From: Guillardia theta CCMP2712
Lineage: Eukaryota > Cryptophyceae > Pyrenomonadales > Geminigeraceae
Assembly (NCBI RefSeq): GCF_000315625.1
Contig: NW_005434505.1
Span: 38,522-102,521 of the forward strand
DNA length: 64,000 nucleotides
Direction: 5' to 3'
Position numbers and translations under genes: made by a program. The notes under the pieces were generated by a model. That model saw nothing but the letters and a program-made list of their open reading frames with translations. It was not told the origin of the DNA and did no database searches. Numbering within the stretch: the stretch's first letter is position 1; each line of letters starts with the position of its first letter. Shown here piece after piece: positions 1 to 9,438 of the stretch.

Positions 1-930
1 CGCTACTGCAAGAGCAATGATGGTCATCGCAGCGCAACTAGCACAGCAAGAACAACAAGAGGTAGAAGAAGCGGCTCGGTGAGCATCATAGACGTACTCC
101 GTCCCCCAACCAGGAGCAGGAGGAGGAGGAGGAGGAGGAGGAGGAGGAGGCGATGAAGGCTCCTCCAGCGAATGTTCACAGCGCCCCTCCGAGAAAGAAC
201 GACTTGCCTTGCCCTGAAACCGATTGTTCTGCCACATCCCCTCGTACTTGCTGCCATCTTGCATCGACAGGGTCCCATATCCTGCTCCACCACTCACAAG
301 CCTGTAAGAACGGCCCACTACCCTCTCACCGTTCTTCACTCCCCGCTCAAACTCTCCCTGATACCGCGTCCCGTGGATCGAGCAGCGCTTCTGCTTCACT
401 CGTCATGCCTCATGCACCGCAAACTTCCCCTGCTACCGCTGAAGGCGAGCCTCTCGCACTTGCTGCAGCAGTCTGTCAGCTTTCATCTGCCCCAGCTCTC
501 GCTCCTGACCTTGAAAAGAGTCTACGCTCAAGATCCCTCTCTCCCTGCCGGGGGTTTGACACCTCATGTCCTTGCAAGAAGCCTTCAGAACAAGTTTCTT
601 CATCCCTCCCCCAACCTCGATCGCATCGTTCCACATGTAACTCCCTTGCCCGTGCATCAGGTCGTTTTCCCACTGCCCCTCGTAAACGTCTCCATTCTTC
701 CATATGCAGATCCCCTATGGCACCGTCACCCTCCTCCTCCTCCTCCTCCCTCCTCCTCCTCCTCCTCCTCCTCCTCCCGCCAGCATCCCAACTTGGTTGT
801 CTACCTGCCCGTGTGCCTTCCCATCGATCACTTCACCCTGATACTGCGCGTCGTCCATGCGAACGATCTGAACACGATAGCTCACAATCCTGGCACAGCA
901 GAAGCGAACACTCACATTCTCCCTAGACAT
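1..930 (-). CDS. MORN-repeat protein, partial, multi-exon
   Basis: Reverse-strand exons carry several MORN motifs. At about 850-810 the frame reads YQGEVIDGKAHGQ and stops at a GTAGAC donor. After a GGA-repeat intron it resumes near 713 with WKNGDVYEGQWENDLMHGQG in the same phase. Further motifs lie near 375-340 (RYQGEFERGVKNGER) and 260-210 (GSKYEGMWQNN). MORN repeats commonly form elongated beta-hairpin stacks involved in membrane or cytoskeletal organisation. The gene probably continues past the left edge. The 5' end is uncertain: an ATG lies at 930, but short ATG exons with good donors also lie upstream (for example near 1589, MTPPQEYLKIDQGD followed by GTGAGA). The long plus-strand ORFs here are shadows of this low-complexity DNA. 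Family assignment is confident; gene structure is not. Confidence 0.72.
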
Positions 931-2372
931 GCGGCCAGGAAGAGAGCTCTGAGGCTACAAACAGTCAGAGCTACTCACACAGTGGTGTCTTACTCGGCTC
1001 GTTTCCTTGCTCGAACTAGAGTTCGGTTGGAGCTCCGTCGTCTTGCCATAGCTCACTCTGCTGTGAGGCCAGCACAGCTTCAGGTATGTGGCACAAGCTC
1101 AAGCTCAGTCATCGTGTTCACCTCGATCTGTTGGAGCCCTTGCGTCCGTTCACTTTCTTCCATTCACTTTGGTGTTAACTGACGTCCTCGAGATAGCGAT
1201 CAAGAATACCTGCGTGCTCCGAGCACGAGTCAGCTCTGTCGATGCCATGGCCGAAGCTTCGTTCGCTGCTTTCTGTATCGATTGAATCTAGCGCAGGCTA
1301 TCAGGAAACAGGCAACAGATCACGGGAAAGACGCGAGAACCATCGGTCCCTAATCGGTACCGACGAAGAATCATGGGACACGCTGATACTGGAGCTGCTG
1401 CTGAGAACCTCCGACTAACTTGTTGCAGACTTGCTCTCCTCGTCCATCTTCTCCTCCTCCTCCTCTAGCCTTCACTCTCCTCAGCCGCCTCCCTGCGCTC
1501 CTCGACATTCCCACCTTCTGTCGCCCCTGCATCTCACCGACTCGATGGTCGCCCTGGTCAATCTTCAAGTACTCTTGGGGTGGGGTCATTACTTGAGCAT
1601 GAGTGTTTAGACCGGGTAATCTGAGTGACTTTTACGATATTTGGATAAGGTAGGGTGGTAAGCAGGAGGGGTCATACCTGCGGTTCAGGCCAGAACTGAC
1701 CGAGCCCCTCATACAGCCCCCAGTTCCCCAAGTCAGCCGTCAAAAGCATCAAAATAGATACAGTTTGACTAGCTGTCTTCGATAAGGCGTGCAAGGTACT
1801 GAAACCATGCATGTTTCGCGATAAATGTATCTATGAACTGCTCGGCAACGCATTTTATCCAAAGACATTCATGTTCACCTTCATGTGCATCATCTACACA
1901 CATTCCACCTTCAACACACATTCCACCTTCAAGGCTTTGGATTGAACTTATATTTGGATTGAACTTATATTTTCATCTAGACTTCCCTATTTCTTCACTC
2001 CTATCTCTCTCCTCTCTAGTGCATATGATCATGATGTTCCAATCCCTCCTCCTACCATTTGCTTCTGTTACTCTACTCCCCCCTCCCCCCCCCTCCCCCT
2101 CTCCCATGCCTCATCCCTTACATTGTCCCACTCTAACCATCCCTCATTCATTTTCTTTCCCTCCTGTGATAGGTCTCAACTCTCTCACTCTCCCCTCCTT
2201 CCTCGGCATTCATGATGGTTTCTTCCGAGCCTTTCCTCCCACTCTCCACAGGTTCTGCTTGCGACTATCAGTCTTGGTTGGTCTGCGCTCTCTGGCAAGC
2301 ATCCATTTACCCCAACCTATCTTGTCCGCGTCTCTCTTGTCATCTTTATTCATAGCAAGCTTTCAGTTCCAC
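931..2372. other. Intergenic stretch, pyrimidine-rich
   Basis: No convincing complete gene. A possible first exon on the minus strand starts at 1589 and ends at a GTGAGA donor after about 17 codons; it may belong to the MORN gene. The segment 1830-2370 is C/T-rich on the plus strand with a C-rich tract near 2080-2100. The open plus-strand frame there looks like a product of base composition. Confidence 0.4.
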
Positions 2373-5300
2373 TCAGTTCTCTGGCAAGTTTCTCATTAAC
2401 ATCACTGCATAGCTCCCGGCTGAGCTGTCAGTCACAGCGGGTTCATCAGGCTGCGACTCCTCACCGGGGCCACCTGTCACATCATCTGCTGATGCGTCTG
2501 CAACAATCTGTTCAGACGTTGGTGCAACGCCTTGACTGCGATTGTTTCTCCATACAATTCCCAGATTCTTGTAGTAAGTAATGTACGAATATGAACAGAA
2601 CTGTTTCCGCGTGCCAAGGTCCACCCATGCGTCTTTCCCATAAACTGTCTCAACCACTTGACGAAATCCTGTACTGTAACATTGCATCAGGTTCTGCGGC
2701 ACAATCTCTTCTCCTTGTCCCAGTACCCCCCGTTCCCGGCAAATCCTTTCCACTTCATTCATGACCACCCTCGCTTTGTTGATGTTCCTCCTTGTGTTGT
2801 AGTCTGTGATGTCATCCCAGTATTGTTGAAGCAGAAGGTATTTCAATGGCCGGATCCTCCGCACTTGACCTTTGTCGTCAATTATGTCCTGTCCAATATT
2901 CCACCACATGAACATGCTCCTCGTCGGCACCCGCAATGGGAAGGTAAAGTTGCTTGGAACCATGTGCTTACCCTGTCCATCCATCTCCCCTTCCCAGTCG
3001 AAATCGTCTCCCCCTACCTCCAATCCGCTGCTCGCACGTAGCACTGCCTGCCCACTGCCAATGGATTGGTTCGGGTTCACTTCTTGCTCACCTCCATGTC
3101 CATCGGCTGGAGAATCCAGCCTCTCAGGCTCCATCATGTCCCTCGAATCATTGTGGGCGGCCACTCGGTCACCTTGTATCGCGGGGATGTTTGATGTGCC
3201 CAGAATTTTCATCAACTCTGCCCTTATCAACTCTTTGATACTCTCCGTTTGCTTCTGAATCTGCGCCTCTACCACGTTCTTGACGATACCTTCGATTCCT
3301 GCCATCACCTGGCCCAATACACCACCACTGCCCATACCTGCATCTGTCTCAATTCCCCGCATCCTCGGTCTGTTCGTGGCACTACACTGTCCACTGCATG
3401 TTGTACCACTGTTGCTGTTTGACAAGAATAGTTCCTGTGCCTGCCCTGCCACCGTATCATCCCTTTCTGTACTTCGAACAACAGTGAATGGAAGTGCTGA
3501 ACCGGTGAAATGTGCCCTCATCTCCTGCCTGATTTCTCCCAATTCCCTCAAGATGTCAGTCTTGGACGGGGTTCCACTGGCGGTCATCCCACATTCTGTA
3601 CATCTGTGCACGGGTACGACAACCTCTTTTCGAAGCAACATGAGTCTTCTTATCGTGTCCGCACCGAAAATACCAAACATAGGCATCCCCCATATGAAAT
3701 GATCATTGTCAGGATACCATCCTTGTAAGGTAGGGAGATGATACAGAATGCTCGCAAGGAAGAATTCGGTACATTTCTTAAAACCGTTCGGAAATTGCTC
3801 GTATCCATCGATGAAACGCTCCCAGCCTATCTGTTTAACCTGTCTCAACCCTTCCTGTGTGAAATGCGGAGGTAAAACCCCAAAATTGGCCGTGGTGCTA
3901 TCGTTCCCTGCCAGTATTCTTCCCGCGAACTGATCTCCTCCCGTCCCACCAAGAATGTATCGATCCTGTGTATCTCCTAAACATAATTCACTCAGTATGA
4001 TGACGTGAAGTCCAACTCCCTATATGTCATACCTATCTTCCAGTTGGCCCTTATGTACACTGTTGGTGCTCCTGAACATGTTAAGATCAGCTGCCATTCC
4101 AGATTGATAAAACATCATACCTGGGCCATCCAGCATCCCTAGAAGGTGGGAAATACTACCCTTTCTTAGCGATTGCGTGCCAGGAATTCCAAAGTTGTCA
4201 GGTTGTTCCTCGCGTAAAACCCTTTTCAAAAGCTGTTGAAATCGATGTTTTTGGTCCCTCCCAATCAACAATTTGCTGCCTTGCTCTGGCATGCAAATTC
4301 CTCTGCATGCGAAGGTGTAAAGCCCAAGAATGAGGATCGGGCAAATTTCAGGGCTGTGCGGAGCAGCGAAAACATGTTTCACACGAGTGCTATTCATATC
4401 CGTGCCTATGCCTGCTTGGTCCGTTCTAGTCGGAAGCAACACTACTTTCATAGCGTCTTCTTCCCACGACAGGTGTTCCAAACGAAGGATGTCCAGTGAC
4501 ACACTCCGACACACCAGGTTCCACATAAGGTTGGTGCATAGCCAACCGAAAATCCATGAGTCCCCGGGTTCTGTGCTCCCCCTGCGAGGTTTGATCTGTC
4601 TCACAAAGTTGCACAGCATTCGATACTGCTGCATGTTGATGACTGTTCGACCTTCTTCCATGGACATTATCCCTTTGCTCTTCTTTTGTGCGACCACCTC
4701 CTTGTGTGACTGCATAATGTCCTCCAGTTCAAGGTCCAATGAAACATCTTTTGGTATCCCCGTCGCTGTGAACGGTATCTTCCTTCGCTTGTACAGATAT
4801 TTCAAAGCACTTTTGTACCCTCGGATGGTGGACATCGCAATGGTTGCTTTCTCTGATGCTTTTGTGGAAGCAGATCCTTCACCATTCTCCGCAACGTCAT
4901 CTTCGTCTTGTCCATCCCCTTCGCCGATGTCTTGGCTGTTGTGCATAGACGATGACGCGGCTTCTTCCGACGCTGTTGATGCGGTGCTATGATGGTTACC
5001 AGTTTGACCTCGTGGTCTCTTCCTTGCTCGGGCCAATTGGTCATTTCCAGACAAATATCGGAAAAAAGCGAGAAGTGGTTCATATGGAAGTGGTACCTTC
5101 AAATCATCCAAAGCTTCAGTCAAAGCGCAATGATAAGCTGTAAAGGATTTGAAGAAAAGGATCATGGCGAATATCCGATATGCATAGGTTTTCTGCGTGC
5201 TGATGTTGACTCCGTGCGATTCTAAGTTCCTGAATGCTTGCACGTTGCTGTCACTGTTCGTTGCCATCGGTGTGTTGGGATCATTGAAAACGGACAGTAT

Positions 5301-5534
5301 GTCAGACTCGTCATCTTCACGCATCCGTTTACGTGGCCTGCCAACCACCCCAAGCCTCTTGCCTTTCTGACATGTTCCGCAATAGTCCCCTCGATCGCTA
5401 TTAGCACGTTGGAAGGCGCATAAGATATGGAATTTTTTTTGGCAACCTCGGCATACCTTCAACTGTGCATCATCTCTTTCCTGCAACTGACAATCAGGTC
5501 CAAATAAGCATGTATTGCCATCTTCAGTCGCCAT
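2373..5534 (-). CDS. Crypton-type tyrosine recombinase with PHD-like finger and GCR1_C-like domain
   Basis: Transposon-encoded site-specific recombinase. The reading frame is continuous over 1,054 codons except for one TAG at 4020-4022. The N-terminus has a zinc finger with C9, C15, C28, C31, H36, C39, C52 and C55. It is followed by a nuclear-type basic patch (GRPRKRMRE), a core-binding region starting near STQKTYAYR, and a catalytic core with an arginine in LVCRSVSLDIL and a box II QSLRKG. After the TAG the same frame gives DRYILGGTGGDQFAGR (about 3965-3918), a motif typical of eukaryotic YR elements with the presumed nucleophilic tyrosine. Next comes a region like those of other YR elements (FFLASILYHLP). 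The C-terminal MFMWWNIGQD...IRPLKYL...NINKARVVM resembles the GCR1_C DNA-binding domain of Cryptons. A phase-compatible intron of roughly 75-95 nt (donor GTGTAC or GTACAT near 4055, acceptor at TTTAG or ACACAG) would remove the TAG. Alternatively the copy carries a nonsense mutation. Confidence 0.75.
2373..5534 (-). mobile_element. Crypton-like DNA transposon (coding part)
   Basis: The boundaries given are those of the coding region, because Cryptons lack long terminal inverted repeats and I could not place the ends. The combination of a tyrosine recombinase core and a GCR1_C-like domain separates it from DIRS elements, which also carry a reverse transcriptase; none is visible here. Confidence 0.65.
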
Positions 5535-6258
5535 GTCTTCCTATCTTGTTGCTGCGTGCTTTCCGTTCCGCTGGTATATTGCGATGTTTTGCCCCAATCC
5601 TGAAACATGAATAGGTAAGTCTGGTGTAACATTGAAAGAAATGCTTTGCAAACAGCAAGAAATGAGTGCATACCGGATGATGAAGGATGAAATCAGTTCG
5701 AAGGCGATAATGGTATGCTTGTGATTGTGATGGTACTTTCAAAAGGTTACCCTCATCCTCTATCGACTTGTTTTTCTTGGTTTTGAATTCCCTTGTAGGA
5801 CCGGTCCTATTCATAGTTTTAACCCCCCCCCCCCCCCCCTCCCCCCATCTGGACCCCTCTTTGTTTTAGGAGCCCTTTTTTCAAATTTTACCCAAAAAAA
5901 GAATCCTAAGCTTTTTTGGGGAGCCTGGGATTTTGTATTCCACACTCGACGGTCACACGCCTTGATAGACTCGATACGGAGTCCGTGGGCATTCCAGTCA
6001 AAACCAACGTGACATGCTGACATACCACCCCACCCAATAATATACTTTTCGTTAGTTGGAGCGGTTGAGATATATTTTCCAAGAAGTCTGAAGGGCGCCC
6101 CTGTGAACCGAGCAGAAAACAAGAGAGGGACAAAGCTAGTGAACGAGAGATCGGTGGGAAGAGAAAGAGAGCCAGCAGGATCAACAAGTTGAGACACCAC
6201 AGCCAGCAAGACAAACTTGGAGCATCTCGTACAACAGATCGTCTCCCTCTTGAAAAGC
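5535..6258. other. Spacer between Crypton and first RWP-RK gene
   Basis: Contains a poly-C run near 5823-5840. Minus-strand open frames overlap this stretch but do not join the Crypton in phase. The 40 nt before 6259 have several non-ATG in-frame codons (TTG at 6217). No other gene seen. Confidence 0.35.
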
Positions 6259-6648
6259 ATGACGACTGGACACTCTTCTTCGTCTCCCGCCGCTTGCCTT
6301 GCTGTCAAGATCGTTCCCCGCAAGCGCAAGTTCGAGTCCCGCAACCGCCGCCCCCCCACTCTCGACTCCGCCGACGCCGTCCGCGCCCTCATGCACCTCA
6401 GCCAGCGGGAGGCAGCGGAGCAGCTCGACATCTCCCTCACGGCGCTCAAGAGCGCGTGCAAGAAGATGGGGATAACGGGCTGGCCGTACACGCGCAAGGA
6501 GAAGCTGGCAGCCGCCAAGGAGCAGCAGGCGGAGAAGGAGAGCGCGTCATTGATGGAGGAGGAGGAAGAGAGGGAGAGTCTGACGAGGATATTCCGGACA
6601 TGGCGGACGATGGAGATGCTGGAGGAGGTGATAGGGCTGATTGAGTAG
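6259..6648 (+). CDS. RWP-RK domain protein, copy 1
   Basis: Predicted 129-aa protein from the first ATG of the frame. RWP-RK proteins are DNA-binding regulators of green plants, algae and slime moulds, often tied to nitrogen status or gametogenesis. The domain core reads ISLTALKSACKKMGITGWPY followed by TRKEK; GWPYTRK stands where the canonical RWPxRK lies. It is preceded by MHLSQREAAEQLD and a basic KIVPRKRKFESRNRR. The tail is Glu-rich and ends SLTRIFRTWRTMEMLEEVIGL. The protein is short, essentially a bare domain with no PB1 or GAF-like region. Two near-identical copies follow at 7528 and 8416. Confidence 0.8.
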   Translation: MTTGHSSSSPAACLAVKIVPRKRKFESRNRRPPTLDSADAVRALMHLSQREAAEQLDISLTALKSACKKMGITGWPYTRKEKLAAAKEQQAEKESASLMEEEEERESLTRIFRTWRTMEMLEEVIGLIE

Positions 6649-7056
6649 CAGAGGGAGTACCTTACAAAAGGGGCCATCTACCAAAGGTGTCTCTGCGCTG
6701 AGAGGTGCCCTTTTTTTTTGCTGGGTGTAGTTGAGATTATACCACTTGTTATTCATAAAGCTTTAGTGTCTTTTGAACTGATTGTTGAACATTCTCTGCA
6801 CACTGTGTAAGTTTCAACACGACCAACGAAGCTAGGGAGGTTCCGAATCGCTGAACGCAACCACGTGATAAGCATCCTAACATTGCTGGAGCAGAAATGA
6901 TGAAGTCTGTTGTTGTTCATCATTTCCTCGGACATTCCAAACAGAGTCCTTCTTTCGCCTACTTTTCTTCTTTCGATTCATTGATAAATATACAGCTTGT
7001 TCCCTACAGCTGCATGATTGTCTTTGCATCAGGGGAACGTTACAAAGGTGTCGCAA
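6649..7056. other. Spacer after RWP-RK copy 1
   Basis: AT-richer than the flanks. A poly-T run lies near 6711-6719. No gene I can support. Confidence 0.3.
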
Positions 7057-7252
7057 ATGAAGACGACGCAGCAGCTGCTGCTTTTGCATCTGCAACCACA
7101 ACAGATGCAGCAACGGCAGGATTATTGTGTACAGGAGGAGGAGCAGCAGCAGTATTATGAGCAGCAGCAGGCAGCAGCATTATGAGCAGGAGCATTATGA
7201 GCAGGAGCAGGAGCAGGAGCAGCATTATGAGCAGGAGCAGAAGCAGCATGAT

Positions 7253-7348
<96 letters not shown>
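7057..7348 (+). pseudogene. Glu/Gln-rich ORF broken by a frame change
   Basis: An ATG at 7057 opens a Q-rich frame (MKTTQQLLLLHLQPQQ...) that ends at a TGA near 7180. The neighbouring frame takes over with HYEQEQ and QHDEQEQ units and runs through the hexanucleotide array to 7348. The two frames read as one Q/E-rich protein separated by a one-base slip around 7165-7175. It may be a decayed gene, an alternative exon, or repeat-driven open frames with no function. No known domain. Confidence 0.3.
7187..7348. repeat. (GAGCAG)n hexanucleotide microsatellite
   Basis: Degenerate GAGCAG units with GCATTATGAGCAG interruptions at the left end, becoming perfect from about 7255 to 7348. The period is a multiple of three, so three plus-strand frames stay open (EQ, SR and AG/GA-like dipeptides) and the minus strand gives poly-Leu. 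Confidence 0.9.
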
Positions 7349-7527
7349 TGAATGGAGCTTCAATATTGTTGAATCGTTACTAAATCCTCTTCTCCCTCCC
7401 ACTAACCCCCATCAGAAGCAGAGCAAGAAACCTTGCATTCCATAAAGTTTGTAATACAAAAATAAATCGCGAGTGGAGTCTAATCACAACAGTTTCATGT
7501 CTCGCCTTTCTTGTATCCCTCCCTCTG

Positions 7528-8013
7528 CTACTCAATCAGCCCAATCACCTCCTCCAGCATCTCCATCGTCCGCCACGTCCGGAATACCCTCGTCAGACTC
7601 TCCCTCTCTTCCTCCTCCTCCACCAACGACGCGCTCTCCTTCTTCGCCTGCTGCTCCTTGGCGGCCGCCAGCTTCTCCTTGCGCGTGTACGGCCAGCCCG
7701 TTATCCCCATCTTCTTGCACGCGCTCTTGAGCGCCGTGAGGGAGATGTCGAGCTGCTCCGCTGCCTCCCGCTGGCTGAGGTGCATGAGGGCGCGGACGGC
7801 GTCGGCGGAGACGAGGGTGGGGGGGCGGCGGTTGCGGGACTCGAACTTGCGCTTGCGAGGAACGATCTTGAGTGAGGAGGGATATGATAGGTTCATACCA
7901 GTGGGAAAAGTACAGGAAGGAGGAGAAGGAGCAGTAGGTTGGGGAGAGGATGGGGAGGAGGAGGAGGACGGGTGATTGAAGGGAGGAGGAATCGATGATG
8001 TTTCAGTATGCAT
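7528..8013 (-). CDS. RWP-RK domain protein, copy 2
   Basis: Reverse-strand copy with the same domain core as copies 1 and 3 (ISLTALKSACKKMGITGWPY). I prefer the ATG at 8013 (MHTETSSIPPPFNHPSSS), because the Ser/Pro-rich stretch after it matches the style of copy 3's N-terminus; this gives 161 aa. An in-frame ATG at 8160 would add 49 residues without resemblance to the others. The C-terminus matches copy 1 closely (RVFRTWRTMEMLEEVIGLIE). It is inverted relative to copies 1 and 3 and divergent from copy 3. Confidence 0.78.
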   Translation of the reverse strand: MHTETSSIPPPFNHPSSSSSPSSPQPTAPSPPSCTFPTGMNLSYPSSLKIVPRKRKFESRNRRPPTLVSADAVRALMHLSQREAAEQLDISLTALKSACKKMGITGWPYTRKEKLAAAKEQQAKKESASLVEEEEERESLTRVFRTWRTMEMLEEVIGLIE

Positions 8014-8415
8014 TGCTGCGAGGCGTAGCTGCGAGAGGTAATTATTATATTTTGGAAATTTTTTGTTGTTTCGAGAACCCCACCCACTCGATGCGTATTG
8101 AGACAAAGAGGTCCAGAGGACCCCCTTGTTCGCCTGGTTTCCACAGGGGTACTCTATCATAAAATAGATATAAGTGGGGGATAGTTATTTTTCTATAACA
8201 GTTTTAAGAATACCGCACCAAACCAGGATATGCCTTAAACCCATCCGTAAAACTCTACCTCTCGAATCGTTGCGTTGTGAGAGTCAAGGCAAAACTGCCC
8301 CCCGTAAAACATTGTAATCATTAACAGTCCCATTCAATCATTGCGTTTTGAGGTACACACAGCTGTTTATAACGCAGAACAATCCACAGCAAACAAAGGA
8401 CAACAAAAACAGACC
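8014..8415. promoter_or_regulatory. Divergent intergenic region between RWP-RK copies 2 and 3
   Basis: About 400 bp between two outward-facing starts, AT-rich (for example AATAGATATAAGT near 8163), so it must hold both promoters. No specific factor site can be named from sequence alone. Confidence 0.4.
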
Positions 8416-8949
8416 ATGGCATCAAACTCCAATACAAGCTCCTCTCCCTACGCTCCCTCCAATCTCTCCTCTTCCCCCTCTTCTTCCTCCTCCCCTCCAC
8501 CTCCCTTACCCAACCCCATCCTCGAACGATCCTGTCCTGCTTCTGTCAAAATCGTTCCCCGCAGACGCAAGTTCGAGTCCCGCAACCGCCGCCCCCCCAC
8601 TCTCGTCTCCGCCGACGCCGTCCGCGCCCTCATGCACCTCAGCCAGCGGGAGGCAGCGGAGCAGCTCGACATCTCCCTCACGGCGCTCAAGAGCGCGTGC
8701 AAGAAGATGGGGATAACGGGCTGGCCGTACACGCGCAAGGAGAAGCTGGCAGCCGCCAAGTGTCTTCAAGGTCTTGATAAGGAACCAGCTGTTGAGAGTA
8801 GAAACGAGGAGGAGGAAATCGAGTCTGACGAGGATATTCCGGACATGGCGGACGATGGAGATGCTGGAGGAGGTGATAGGGCTGATAGGATAGTCGGGAC
8901 TGATGGTTGCTGTTGGAGGACCACCGCCGACAGAGTACAAGCGCAGTGA
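8416..8949 (+). CDS. RWP-RK domain protein, copy 3, with shifted C-terminal frame
   Basis: Predicted 177 aa from an ATG in a strong ACCATGG context. A Ser/Pro-rich N-terminus (SNLSSSPSSSSSPPPPLP) leads to the RWP-RK core, identical to copies 1 and 2. After LAAAK the DNA differs: a ~45-nt stretch (TGTCTTCAAGG...) replaces the 36 nt of copy 1. The final ~70 nt are again near-identical to copy 1 but read one frame over, giving an acidic SDEDIPDMADDGDAGGGDRAD tail instead of RIFRTWRTMEMLEEVIG. The DNA-binding part is intact, so the gene could be functional with a new tail. Confidence 0.78.
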   Translation: MASNSNTSSSPYAPSNLSSSPSSSSSPPPPLPNPILERSCPASVKIVPRRRKFESRNRRPPTLVSADAVRALMHLSQREAAEQLDISLTALKSACKKMGITGWPYTRKEKLAAAKCLQGLDKEPAVESRNEEEEIESDEDIPDMADDGDAGGGDRADRIVGTDGCCWRTTADRVQAQ

Positions 8950-9438
8950 TATCACATTGAATCATATCGTATTATAGTTTATTGATAGCAGAGAACTGTT
9001 CGCTTGCCATGCTCTTTCTGTTGATAATGTAAATTAAATACTTTCACAACTTCACGTTATGTGCTCACATATAAGTGCGTTCGAGGAGATCGGCGGGAGG
9101 GAGGGAGGACGAGTTCAGCTGACATACTTGTCGTTACCTCATCGAACACCGTTTACGTCTTACTGCGCATGCTGTTGCTATGCTGGTTCTGGTAGAGGAG
9201 GAAGAGGATGCAACGAGGATCAGGAGAGGATTAGAGTTGTGTTGTGAGGGATAGAACAACAGGAAGTGAAGGAAAGGAGCAGAGAGAAGAACAAAGGAAA
9301 CAGAAAACAAGTTTCACAACAATCTTTCTGTGCTCATTCTGTTTTATTTGCCTGTCCCGCATCTTCCTCGGAGCAACAAATCCATGTTGACCTCACCCTC
9401 TGCTCTGCTCTGCCCTGGGCTGGACTGGTCTGCTGTCC
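8950..9438. other. Spacer between RWP-RK copy 3 and TGS1
   Basis: AT-rich just after copy 3 (AAATTAAATAC near 9031), then a purine-rich zone at 9230-9310. It holds the convergent 3' ends of copy 3 and TGS1. No gene seen. Confidence 0.4.

Noticed and set aside
172-1182. 336-aa plus-strand ORF over the MORN gene
   Set aside because: Composition-driven; the opposite strand has MORN motifs in phase across an intron.
7040-7402. Minus-strand poly-Leu ORF
   Set aside because: Reverse reading of the GAGCAG array.
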